NCBI RefSeq assembly: GCF_003703835.1
Contig: NZ_RDQR01000004.1
Span: 1-64,000 of the forward strand
Length of the DNA: 64,000 bases
Direction of reading: 5' to 3'
Origin: Auritidibacter ignavus
GTDB taxonomy: Bacteria; Actinomycetota; Actinomycetes; Actinomycetales; Micrococcaceae
The position numbers and the translations under genes were made by a program. The notes beneath the pieces were generated by a model. It saw nothing but the letters and a program-made list of their open reading frames with translations, did not search any database and had not been told where the DNA came from. Shown here piece after piece: positions 18,321 through 26,444 of the stretch. Numbering within the stretch: the first letter of the stretch is position 1; every line of letters starts with the position of its first letter.

Positions 18321-18854
18321 TTAGAGCCTAAACAGGGCCTTGGCATCGGGGATAATCTCGCGACCGCCGAGACCTGCCAGTTCTAGCAACACCGTGATAC
18401 CGACCAGTTCGGCACCGCGGGCCTGGATCAGATCCATTCCGGCCCGCAACGACCCGCCGGTAGCTAAAATATCGTCAACGAGCAACACCTTCATCCCCGG
18501 GGCCAGGTCGGCCGAAACCTCCATGGTTTCCGTGCCGTATTCCAAGTTGTAGTTCACTGAGGCAACCGGCTGGGGGAGCTTGCCCTTTTTGCGCAACGGG
18601 ATGAAGCCACGGTTGGCCTCGACCGCTAAGGCACCAGCCAAGATAAACCCCCGAGCCTCGATTCCGGCGACGACATCGAACTCACCAGCATATGGTTCGA
18701 TCAAGGCTGCCATGCAAGAGGTGAAGGCCCGCCGGTCGGCCAAGAGTGGAGTAATATCGCGGAATGTCACCCCCGGTTCTGGATAGTCCGGTACCGAACG
18801 AATCAAGGACAGCGCACGATCAAGTTCTGCGGTGGAAACCGGGGAGTGTTGCAT
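18321..18854 (-). CDS. apt: Adenine phosphoribosyltransferase
   Basis: This purine salvage enzyme makes AMP from adenine and PRPP. The 177-aa protein contains DYPEPGVTFRDITPLL near the N-terminus, EARGFILAGALA, and the PRPP-binding motif VLLVDDILATGGS (about 124-136). On the minus strand the sequence TAGACT (18862-18867) ends 7 bases before the ATG, and no ribosome binding site is present, so the mRNA may be nearly leaderless. In many actinobacteria apt lies beside relA; here it stands alone. Confidence 0.95.
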   Translation of the reverse strand: MQHSPVSTAELDRALSLIRSVPDYPEPGVTFRDITPLLADRRAFTSCMAALIEPYAGEFDVVAGIEARGFILAGALAVEANRGFIPLRKKGKLPQPVASVNYNLEYGTETMEVSADLAPGMKVLLVDDILATGGSLRAGMDLIQARGAELVGITVLLELAGLGGREIIPDAKALFRL

Positions 18855-18978
18855 GGTCTCCAGTCTACGGTGTTCGCACCACGTCCGTGCCGGTCATCTC
18901 CGCGTCGACCTCCCGTTTCGTCATTCCGGGTTAACCTGGTGTAGTATATTCCAGGTGCTCTTCGGAGACCACACGATT

Positions 18979-19052
18979 CGGGCTGTGGCGCAGCTTGGTA
19001 GCGCACATCACTGGGGGTGATGGGGTCGCAGGTTCAAATCCTGTCAGCCCGA
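18979..19052 (+). tRNA. tRNA-Pro (GGG anticodon)
   Basis: The full cloverleaf is visible. The acceptor stem is CGGGCTG/CAGCCCG (18979-18985 with 19045-19051), the D stem GCGC/GCGC, the anticodon stem CATCA/TGATG (19006-19010 with 19018-19022), anticodon GGG at 19013-19015, and the T arm GCAGG-TTCAAAT-CCTGT (19028-19044). The discriminator base is A19052. The 3' CCA is not encoded (CCG follows), as is common in actinobacteria. A strong terminator follows 18 bases later. Confidence 0.97.
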
Positions 19053-19069
19053 CCGAATAGATCAGCAAC

Positions 19070-19106
19070 AAGCCCAGCTCAGGCACGATGTCTGAGCTGG
19101 GCTTTT
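19070..19106 (+). terminator. Rho-independent terminator of tRNA-Pro
   Basis: AAGCCCAGCTCAG (19070-19082) pairs perfectly with its complement at 19092-19104 around a 9-nt loop and runs into TTTT (19103-19106). It ends the tRNA-Pro transcript. Confidence 0.92.
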
Positions 19107-19169
19107 CTGATGTGCTGTTGCCGGCGGTGTAACCGGTTCTCGTTGACAAAATATCGTCAAAATTTCTCA

Positions 19170-19198
19170 GTGCATCACGGCTGTGAAACCGATAGAAT
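19170..19198 (+). promoter_or_regulatory. Candidate promoter of garA
   Basis: GTGCAT (19170-19175), 17 bp and TAGAAT (19193-19198) form a plausible housekeeping promoter before garA. Just upstream, 19143-19161 contains TTGAC and GTCAA as short inverted half sites separated by 8 bp in an AT-rich patch. That could be an operator or UP-like element. Confidence 0.45.
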
Positions 19199-19264
19199 AG
19201 GGACTTCAGAGGTCACACGCGATCACATCGTGTGCGTCACGTTGAGGAAGGACATGCGAGCGGT

Positions 19265-19714
19265 ATGGCACATGAGGGTGCGGTCCCTGGAGGAGAGCCC
19301 CAGGACGAATCAATCGAGACGACCACGGTCGGTTTGCCTCGATTTGAGCCAATCAGTGAACGCTCTCTGAACGCAGAAGATCGGGCAGCAATTAATGCTC
19401 TGCCCGTCGGCTCGGCTCTTTTGGTCGCCCACGAAGGTCCACACCAAGGGTCCAGATTCCTGCTCGACCGTGATGAAGTCGTCGCCGGACGGCACCCCAA
19501 GGCTGACATCTTCCTCGATGACGTCACTGTCTCCCGCCAGCACGCGAAGTTCCAGCGCGTCGAAGACGGTTTCGTCCTTTACGACACCGGATCGCTTAAC
19601 GGCACCTATGTCAACCAAGACCGCGTTGATTCAGTCAAGCTTCGGTCCGGTATGGAAGTTCAAATCGGCAAATTCCGGTTGACCTACTACGAAGGTATTC
19701 AACCGGTTCAGTAG
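19265..19714 (+). CDS. garA: FHA-domain regulator GarA/OdhI
   Basis: This is a phospho-switch protein that in relatives inhibits 2-oxoglutarate dehydrogenase and controls glutamate metabolism. The N-terminal phosphorylation motif ETTTV, equivalent to ETTSV of mycobacterial GarA, lies near residue 18. A full FHA domain (about 45-145) has AGRHPKADIFLDDVTVSRQH and SLNGTYVN. Ser/Thr kinases of the PknB/PknG class phosphorylate the Thr pair. The ATG at 19265 gives 149 aa; GAGGAAGGA lies somewhat far upstream, and an in-frame GTG at 19232 is possible. The garA-ftsR-mcdR order matches Rv1827-Rv1828-Rv1830. Confidence 0.93.
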   Translation: MAHEGAVPGGEPQDESIETTTVGLPRFEPISERSLNAEDRAAINALPVGSALLVAHEGPHQGSRFLLDRDEVVAGRHPKADIFLDDVTVSRQHAKFQRVEDGFVLYDTGSLNGTYVNQDRVDSVKLRSGMEVQIGKFRLTYYEGIQPVQ

Positions 19715-19835
19715 CGCCACCTCGGCTAGCGTAGCTCGAGGGTGACTCCCGTGATGTGCTAGAGCGATCGGCTCGCTGTGCGGGAACCGAGTGGTGATCT
19801 GTTGTACCCGTGACTGACGTTCTGAAGGTCGTGTT

Positions 19836-20588
19836 GTGAATCCCGTTTCTGCTCTGAATTCCTATCCCTCCGGTTCCTCGCGTGGAGTGGCAGGACTGCT
19901 GACCATCGGCGAGGTTCTGGCTGAAATCAATGATGAGTTCCCCGAGGTGCGGGCCTCAAAAATTCGGTTCTTGGAAGAAAAGGGACTCATCACCCCACGA
20001 CGGACACCGGCAGGATATCGCAAATACTCCCATACCGATATCGAGCGGTTGCGGTTCATTCTCTCGGTCCAACGTGACCAGTACCTTCCCCTGCGGGTGA
20101 TCAAAGATTATCTGGACGCTGTGGATGCTGGACAACACCCTGAATCTTTGCCCGGGGGGCTACGGTTTGAACCTCGTAGCGTCTCCGAACAGCTCGCCCA
20201 AGAAATTGCCGGTCATGCCCGCCCCCTAACCCGTTCGGAGCTTATCGGAACCACTGGTGCCGATGAACAACTGATCGCCGGACTTGAAGCCAATAAACTG
20301 ATCTGGCCCACTGACTCCGGTCGCTACACGGAGCACGCTCTGAAAGTAGTGCGGGCGGCTATGGTTTTGTCCACTCATGGGTTTGAGGCCCGCCACCTCC
20401 GCCCGTTCCGGATGATGGCTGATCGAGAATTGGGGCTCATCGAACAAGCCACCGCCGGGCTGAAAAACTCCGCCCAGACTACGGCGGCATCGCAGCGTGA
20501 AGAAATTGCCCGCGATATCTCTCAGGCCTGTCTTGAACTACATGCGGCGGTGATCGGTGCAGAAATCGCCGAGGCCACTGACGAATAA
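19836..20588 (+). CDS. ftsR: MerR-family transcriptional regulator FtsR
   Basis: The 250-aa protein has an N-terminal MerR winged-helix domain (about 20-95, LTIGEVLAEINDEFPEV and KIRFLEEKGLITPRR) and a C-terminal effector or dimerisation region. It matches the Rv1828/FtsR family. In Corynebacterium FtsR activates ftsZ transcription, and ftsZ lies in this window at 55882. GTG at 19836 follows GAAGG at 7 bases. It sits directly between garA and mcdR, without the gene for the bifunctional nuclease (Rv1829) that usually stands between the two MerR genes. Confidence 0.92.
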   Translation: MNPVSALNSYPSGSSRGVAGLLTIGEVLAEINDEFPEVRASKIRFLEEKGLITPRRTPAGYRKYSHTDIERLRFILSVQRDQYLPLRVIKDYLDAVDAGQHPESLPGGLRFEPRSVSEQLAQEIAGHARPLTRSELIGTTGADEQLIAGLEANKLIWPTDSGRYTEHALKVVRAAMVLSTHGFEARHLRPFRMMADRELGLIEQATAGLKNSAQTTAASQREEIARDISQACLELHAAVIGAEIAEATDE

Positions 20589-20860
20589 TGCCACCACTGG
20601 TCCCAGGGAAGTGCCGACTGCGAGTCTCCCGCGCTACTGATACTGTTGTGACAAATGTAAACTCGAGCGACACGCTGGAGAAAAATGGGCAGGGTCTTTG
20701 ACCCGGGACAGCTCACCGCATAGCGTTATCTTAGACGTTCCAGATCACTCACCTCATGAGTTCTGTCGGGTCGAGGGCTACCATAGTCTCAAGGGTAGTT
20801 TCAGCCCGTCTACGCGACTCAGAAACTTCCCCACAATGGAGCGCGGAAACAGGAGGAATC

Positions 20861-21460
20861 GTGTCAGGTATCCATGACGCGGGACAGACAGACGCCGAGC
20901 GCCAGGCTCAAGGCGTACTTTTCAGTGATGACGCGCCCTGGCTTGCTGAAGAGATCGGTTATCGGGGCCCCACTGCCTCTAACGCTGCGGGCATCACCTA
21001 TCGCCAGCTGGACTATTGGGCTCGCACCGGGTTGGTCGTGCCGAGCCTGCGCGGTGCTAAGGGCTCAGGGTCACAGCGCCTCTATTCTTTCCGTGACATC
21101 TTGGTCCTCAAGGTGGTTAAGCGTCTGTTGGATACCGGCGTTTCTCTGCAACAGATTCGTAGCGCTGTTGAGCACCTGCGTGAGCGCGGTGTCGAAGACC
21201 TCGCTCAAATTACCCTGATGTCTGATGGTGCCTCGGTGTACGAGTGCACCTCCGCAGATGAAGTGATCGACCTGGTGCAGGGCGGACAGGGTGTCTATGG
21301 TATTGCTGTCGGACGGGTATGGCGCGAGGTCGAAGGCACGTTGGCCGAGTTGCCAGCAGAATATTTGGTCGAAGACGCCCAGCATCCTCGTGGCGTGCAG
21401 TCGTTCCCTGGCGACGAGCTGTCGGCACGCCGGGAAGCCCGCCGTCAGTCGGCCTCTTAA
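20861..21460 (+). CDS. mcdR: MerR-family transcriptional regulator McdR (Rv1830-like)
   Basis: The 199-aa protein carries a MerR-type DNA-binding region with GITYRQLDYWARTGLVVPS (about 44-62) and GSGSQRLYSFRDILVLKVVK, followed by a conserved C-terminal part (DLAQITLMSDG, VYECTSADEVIDLVQGGQGV). This is the Rv1830/McdR family, linked to cell-division control in mycobacteria. GTG at 20861 follows AGGAGGA closely (about 4 bases); the in-frame ATG at 20756 would add 35 unconserved residues. A hairpin terminator begins at its stop codon. Confidence 0.92.
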   Translation: MSGIHDAGQTDAERQAQGVLFSDDAPWLAEEIGYRGPTASNAAGITYRQLDYWARTGLVVPSLRGAKGSGSQRLYSFRDILVLKVVKRLLDTGVSLQQIRSAVEHLRERGVEDLAQITLMSDGASVYECTSADEVIDLVQGGQGVYGIAVGRVWREVEGTLAELPAEYLVEDAQHPRGVQSFPGDELSARREARRQSAS

Positions 21461-21481
21461 AGCCACTCGTTGCGTGGCTTT
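21459..21481 (+). terminator. Short terminator after mcdR
   Basis: AAAGCCAC (21459-21466) pairs with GTGGCTTT (21474-21481) around 7 bases, directly at the mcdR stop. The tail is short (TTT), but the stem overlaps an A-run and T-run, which suits termination in either direction between mcdR and the convergent ParA gene. The remaining bases to 21626 show no gene. Confidence 0.6.
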
Positions 21482-21626
21482 CCAGCCCGGGGTGCTGAGA
21501 AGCCGAAAGACACACACGATATGCAAACAGCCCGCTTGATTTAGGTGGACTGTTGTTTCCGCGGTCCGGGCGCTACCCGCAGGAAATGACGACGGGCGAG
21601 GTTGTCAGCACTCTCGACACCGCGGA

Positions 21627-22460
21627 TTACTGGGCTCGTCGAGAGCGACGGGAGGACTCCTGTTGCTGGGTTATTTCCTGCAGGAGCTGGTCGAACTGTC
21701 GGGCCGTTCTCGCTGCGGTCTCACCCGGCCAGAGATGAATCGGCCATGCTGCGCCCTGGATCTGTTGCCAGTTGGAGATTTCGGGAATGCTCAGTGGCAA
21801 TAAGCGGTCACCGTACATCCGCTCCATTTCGGTAAGCCGGTACTTGTGCTCGGTTGAGGCAGTGCGCACACGATTTGCCAGCACACGAATACTCTTAATA
21901 GAGGGGGCAAACTCGCGGCGGAACTGATCCAAAGCTCGCAAGGTACGTTCAGTACCCGCTACGGAAAACAGCGACGGTTCAGCGACCAGGACCACATCGG
22001 TGGAAGCAGCCCAGGCAATCCTGGTCACTCCGTTCAATGCCGGCGGGCAGTCGATCAGCACCAGATCATAACCGCGCACCCGATCGAGGGCCACAGCCAG
22101 ACGGTTCACATCGCGAGAACGAGTCGAGATACGCTCGAATATGGAGGTCGTGGACGACCCACGGACCACATCCAACCGGCTACCGTTGATGGGCGAGGAA
22201 GGTTCGGCCTCAGACTCAGTCCAACCGGCCGGTTCGGCATTGGTGTTCAGATCGGCTTTCTTCGGCTTACGCAATAACGTCCCGATATCCTGGGTGTTCA
22301 AGCCCTGCTTCATTCCCAACCCGGTGGTGGCATCGGCGTGTGGGTCGAGGTCGATCACCAGCGTCGACATGCCGGCGGTTCGAGCTGCTGACGCCAGCCC
22401 GAGGGTGACCGAGGTTTTACCGACTCCACCCTTGAGGCTCGAGATGGAAATGACCTGCAC
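21627..22460 (-). CDS. ParA-family ATPase, MinD/Soj-like
   Basis: The 277-aa protein opens with SSLKGGVGKTSVTLGLA (deviant Walker A at about 9-17) and has LVIDLDPHADATTGLG and LVLIDCPPALNG. It is a dimerising P-loop ATPase of the chromosome-partition/cell-positioning family. No ParB-like partner lies beside it, and it differs from the PldP-like ATPase at 11608. A gene of this type next to pyruvate carboxylase occurs in several Micrococcales; the cargo is unknown. It starts with GTG at 22460 behind GAGGAT, and a TAGACT about 40 bases upstream on the minus strand is a possible -10. Confidence 0.85.
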   Translation of the reverse strand: MQVISISSLKGGVGKTSVTLGLASAARTAGMSTLVIDLDPHADATTGLGMKQGLNTQDIGTLLRKPKKADLNTNAEPAGWTESEAEPSSPINGSRLDVVRGSSTTSIFERISTRSRDVNRLAVALDRVRGYDLVLIDCPPALNGVTRIAWAASTDVVLVAEPSLFSVAGTERTLRALDQFRREFAPSIKSIRVLANRVRTASTEHKYRLTEMERMYGDRLLPLSIPEISNWQQIQGAAWPIHLWPGETAARTARQFDQLLQEITQQQESSRRSRRAQ

Positions 22461-22751
22461 CGTTAGGGATCCTCACGTAGACGTTACGAAACAACACCAT
22501 AGTCTAGCGTGCTTACCACCATGATGATGAACAGTTTTCACAGCGGGCCATGGACAAAAAGATACGCCACCAGCTGTTATCGCTGGTCATGAACGCCTCA
22601 TACGAGAGATTGATCAGGCGAGTCGCTAAACTATGGGAGAACCCACCGTCTCGTGCCCTGCCGGGTTTGAGCCGGTGACGAATCAACCACGCTAGCTTGG
22701 GTGAGCCGTGGTGCGACCCGGGCGTGGAAACGGCGCAACCTTGGAGGTCTC
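22461..22751. other. Divergent intergenic region, parA-like / pyc
   Basis: This 290-base divergent region should carry promoters for both genes. On the minus strand TAGACT sits about 40 bases before the ParA start. On the plus strand TAAACT at 22627-22632 is a possible -10 for pyc, but no good -35 is seen. No small gene is convincing. Confidence 0.4.
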
Positions 22752-25700
22752 GTGGCGAGTAAAGACTCAGTCCAGCCGAACCGACCGGCACAGTCCGATC
22801 AGCCGACCGGTTTTTCGAAAGTACTGGTGGCTAACCGCGGAGAAATCGCGGTGCGTGCCTTTCGTGCCTGCTATGAGCTGGGGGCAAAGACGGTCGGGGT
22901 TTTCCCGTATGAAGACCGCAACTCCATTCACCGGCAGAAAGCCGATGAAGCCTACCTCATTGGTGAAGAGGGACACCCGGTTCGCGCCTATCTGGATGTG
23001 GACGAGATCATTCGCGTGGCCCAGCAAGCTGACGCCGAAGCGATCTATCCCGGATATGGTTTCCTCTCCGAGAACCCGGAACTGGCACGCAAGACTGCCG
23101 AAGCTGGTTTGACCTTTGTGGGTCCGCCGGCCGATGTTCTGGAAGTCACCGGTAATAAGGTGGCCTCACTCCGGGCTGCCCGTCAGGCTGGTATCCCGAC
23201 GTTGCAGTCGACTGATCCGACCGATGACGCCGAGGCCTTGATTGCTCAGGCTGACGACATTGGCTACCCGCTGTTCGTCAAGGCAGTTGCTGGCGGTGGC
23301 GGTCGGGGGATGCGCCGTGTCGAGCATGCCAAAGATCTTCCTGATGCGCTGTCGGCGGCGATGCGGGAGGCCGACACTGCTTTCGGAGATCCCACCGTGT
23401 TCCTTGAGCAGGCCGTGGTGCGTCCTCGTCACATCGAGGTCCAGGTGCTGGCCGATTCCCAGGGCAATGTGGTCCATATTTTTGAACGTGACTGCTCCAT
23501 GCAACGTCGCCACCAGAAAGTAGTGGAGATGGCGCCGGCCCCGAACCTGGATGACTCCATCCGGCAGGCGCTCTACCGGGACGCGGTGAAATTCGCAAAG
23601 TCCATGAACTACGTCAACGCCGGTACCGTGGAATTCCTGGTTGATACCGCCGGTGAGCGTGCCGGCGAGCACTTCTTCATTGAGATGAACCCCCGCATTC
23701 AAGTCGAGCACACCGTGACCGAAGAGGTCACCGATATCGATCTGGTGTCCTCGCAGTTACGCATCGCCACCGGTGAGTCCCTGGAGGATCTCGGCATCAC
23801 CCAGGAGAACCTGCGTTTGCGCGGTGCGGCCATCCAATGCCGTATCACCACCGAAGACCCGGCCAATGACTTTCGCCCGGACACGGGAACCGTGTCGGCT
23901 TACCGTTCTGCGGGGGGTTCAGGTATTCGCCTCGACGGTGGCACCATCTACACCGGTGCCGAGATTTCCCCGCACTTTGACTCCATGCTGGTCAAGCTCA
24001 CCGGTCGCGGTCGCGATTTCGCCGCCGCCCGTCGCCGTGTACGCCGGGCCTTGGCTGAATTCCGAATTCGTGGGGTGGCCACCAATATCCCGTTCTTGCT
24101 TAACGTGCTGGATGACCCTCAGTTCATCGCCGGTGATGTTGCCACGGACTTCATTGACCAGCACCCCGAGCTGACCCAGATTAATCGTTCCAAGAACCGT
24201 GGTTCCCGGGCCTTACAGTATTTGGCCGATGTTACCGTCAATCAGCCACATGGCCCTCGTGTCGAAGGCATTGACCCTCGCGATAAGTTGCCCAGCTTCC
24301 CCGGGGATAAGCGTGAGGAGCCGGAGCGTTCTCCCTTTGACGGTGTCTCCCATAAGGTCGAACCACCTGCTGGCTGGCGGAAGGTCTTGCTACACAAGGG
24401 CCCCGAAGGTTTTGCCACAGCCCTGCGTGAGCACCAGGGGCTAGCCGTGACCGACACCACGTTCCGTGATGCCCATCAGTCGCTTTTGGCCACCCGTATC
24501 CGTACTCGCGACCTGCTGGCCGCAGCCCCTGCGGTCTCGCACCGTCTGTCGCAACTGTTCTCGGCTGAAATCTGGGGCGGGGCCACCTACGACGTGGCGC
24601 TGCGCTTCTTGGCTGAGGACCCCTGGGACCGATTGGCTCGTTTGCGTGAAGCCATGCCGAATATCCCGCTACAGATGCTGTTGCGTGGACGCAATACCGT
24701 AGGGTACACGCCGTACCCGCAAGAAGTGACCGAAGCCTTCGTGGCTGAGGCTGCTGAAACCGGGATCGATATTTTTCGGATCTTCGATGCGCTGAATGAC
24801 GTCGAACAGATCATCCCCGCCATCACCGCGGTCCGGGAGCGCACCAGTGCGGTCGCAGAAGCGGCCCTGTGCTATACGGGTAACCTGCTGGACCCAGATG
24901 AGAAGCTGTACACGCTGGACTACTACCTCAATCTGGCCGAACGCATGGTGGACGCCGGTGCACACGTGCTCGGTATTAAAGACATGGCCGGATTGTTGCG
25001 TCCGGAGGCCGCCCGCCGGTTGGTCACCGAGCTACGTAGCCGGTTCGATGTACCGGTACACCTGCACACCCACGACACTGCCGGTGGTCAGCTGGCTACC
25101 CTGTTGGCTGCCTCCGAAGCTGGAGTGGATGCCGTGGATGTGGCGGTCGCGTCCATGTCGGGTACCACGTCGCAGGTGTCGATGTCGGCATTGGTGGCCG
25201 CCACCAATTTCACCGACCGCGAGACCGGTCTGGGTTTGGACGACGTTGCCAGTCTGGAACCCTACTGGGAGACCGTGCGTAGTATCTACGCGCCGTTCGA
25301 ATCCGGCATCCCGGCATCGACCGGTCGTGTGTACCAGCATGAGGTCCCCGGCGGACAACTGTCCAACCTGCGTCAGCAGGCCATTTCGCTAGGTCTAGCC
25401 GATCGTTTCGAACAGATCGAGGATATGTATGGTGCCGCCAATAAGATCCTGGGCAACTTAGTGAAGGTCACCCCGTCCTCGAAGGTCGTTGGCGACCTGG
25501 CCCTGGCTCTGGTTTCGGCACAGGCCGACCCGGCCGATTTCGAAGAAAACCCGCAGAACTACGACATTCCTTCCTCGGTTATCGACTTCCTCTCCGGTCA
25601 GTTGGGCGATCCTCCCGGAGGATGGCCTGAGCCCTTCCGTGCTAAGGCCCTGCAGGGTCGGGAGACTTCCCCGCAACAGGATGAGACGGTCTCGGCCGAG

Positions 25701-26267
25701 GACTCCGCGGCGCTCAAGCGATCCGGTCGGGAACGTCAAGAAACGCTGAACCGGTTGCTGTTTCCCGGGCCCACCCGCGAGTATGAGGAGCATACTCGTC
25801 GTTACGGTGACACCTCTGTATTGCATACCCGCGACTTCCTCTACGGTATGACCAAGGGCATGGAACACGTGATTTCGTTGGGCACCGGTGTGCGTTTGCT
25901 GGCCACCCTGCAGTCGATCTCTGAGCCTGACGAAAAGGGTATGCGCACCGTGATGGTTACTCTCAACGGCCAGGCCCGCCAGCTTGAGGTCCGCGACAAT
26001 TCCGTGGAGTCCACCGTCCGATCGGCCGAAAAGGCAGACCGCGACCAACCCGGACACATCGCTGCCCCGTTCGCCGGTGCGGTGACCGTCCAGGTCGAAG
26101 AAGGCGACACCGTTGACGCCGGTGACACTGTGGCCACCATCGAGGCGATGAAGATGGAAGCTGCGATTACCACCCAGGTGGCAGGCACCGTGAAGCGCGT
26201 GGTTCTCACCGAGCCCACCCCGGTCGACGGTGGCGATCTGGTCCTGGTCATCGACCCGGAGAACTAG
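22752..26267 (+). CDS. pyc: Pyruvate carboxylase
   Basis: This biotin enzyme makes oxaloacetate from pyruvate and bicarbonate for anaplerosis. It is a single 1171-aa chain. The biotin carboxylase part (about 20-470) has the Gly loop AGGGGRGMR and EMNPRIQVEHTVTEEV. The carboxyltransferase part (about 555-850) has FRDAHQSLLATRIRTRDLL and HLHTHDTAGG. The C-terminal biotin domain has the biotinylated Lys in EAMKMEA, about 35 residues from the end. GTG at 22752 is chosen because TTGGAGG precedes it closely; a GTG at 22701 lies in frame upstream but has no support. Length matches actinobacterial PycA. Confidence 0.97.
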   Translation: MASKDSVQPNRPAQSDQPTGFSKVLVANRGEIAVRAFRACYELGAKTVGVFPYEDRNSIHRQKADEAYLIGEEGHPVRAYLDVDEIIRVAQQADAEAIYPGYGFLSENPELARKTAEAGLTFVGPPADVLEVTGNKVASLRAARQAGIPTLQSTDPTDDAEALIAQADDIGYPLFVKAVAGGGGRGMRRVEHAKDLPDALSAAMREADTAFGDPTVFLEQAVVRPRHIEVQVLADSQGNVVHIFERDCSMQRRHQKVVEMAPAPNLDDSIRQALYRDAVKFAKSMNYVNAGTVEFLVDTAGERAGEHFFIEMNPRIQVEHTVTEEVTDIDLVSSQLRIATGESLEDLGITQENLRLRGAAIQCRITTEDPANDFRPDTGTVSAYRSAGGSGIRLDGGTIYTGAEISPHFDSMLVKLTGRGRDFAAARRRVRRALAEFRIRGVATNIPFLLNVLDDPQFIAGDVATDFIDQHPELTQINRSKNRGSRALQYLADVTVNQPHGPRVEGIDPRDKLPSFPGDKREEPERSPFDGVSHKVEPPAGWRKVLLHKGPEGFATALREHQGLAVTDTTFRDAHQSLLATRIRTRDLLAAAPAVSHRLSQLFSAEIWGGATYDVALRFLAEDPWDRLARLREAMPNIPLQMLLRGRNTVGYTPYPQEVTEAFVAEAAETGIDIFRIFDALNDVEQIIPAITAVRERTSAVAEAALCYTGNLLDPDEKLYTLDYYLNLAERMVDAGAHVLGIKDMAGLLRPEAARRLVTELRSRFDVPVHLHTHDTAGGQLATLLAASEAGVDAVDVAVASMSGTTSQVSMSALVAATNFTDRETGLGLDDVASLEPYWETVRSIYAPFESGIPASTGRVYQHEVPGGQLSNLRQQAISLGLADRFEQIEDMYGAANKILGNLVKVTPSSKVVGDLALALVSAQADPADFEENPQNYDIPSSVIDFLSGQLGDPPGGWPEPFRAKALQGRETSPQQDETVSAEDSAALKRSGRERQETLNRLLFPGPTREYEEHTRRYGDTSVLHTRDFLYGMTKGMEHVISLGTGVRLLATLQSISEPDEKGMRTVMVTLNGQARQLEVRDNSVESTVRSAEKADRDQPGHIAAPFAGAVTVQVEEGDTVDAGDTVATIEAMKMEAAITTQVAGTVKRVVLTEPTPVDGGDLVLVIDPEN

Positions 26268-26301
26268 GCCAGCACCGGCCAATCACCGACGAACCATACC
26301 A

Positions 26302-26343
26302 ACGGCGCCTGTCGGCCGGTATCCCCGGGTCGGCGGGCGCCGT
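26302..26343 (+). terminator. Hairpin after pyc
   Basis: ACGGCGCC (26302-26309) and GGCGCCGT (26336-26343) form a perfect 8-bp outer stem with an imperfect GC-rich inner extension, 35 bases after the pyc stop. No T-run follows, so it is a probable but not classical terminator. Confidence 0.5.
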
Positions 26344-26444
26344 GATCATCTGTGCGGCTCAGGCTTAACGATGTGAAGCGCACCGAAAGGTGGTGATGTT
26401 TCAGCGGCCTCTTCACCCTGACAGGCACCCACTAGGATGGGGGT

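Noticed and set aside
18979-19052. tRNA-Pro as an integration (att) site
   Set aside because: No integrase, direct repeat of the tRNA 3' end or foreign-looking genes are nearby; a normal terminator follows.
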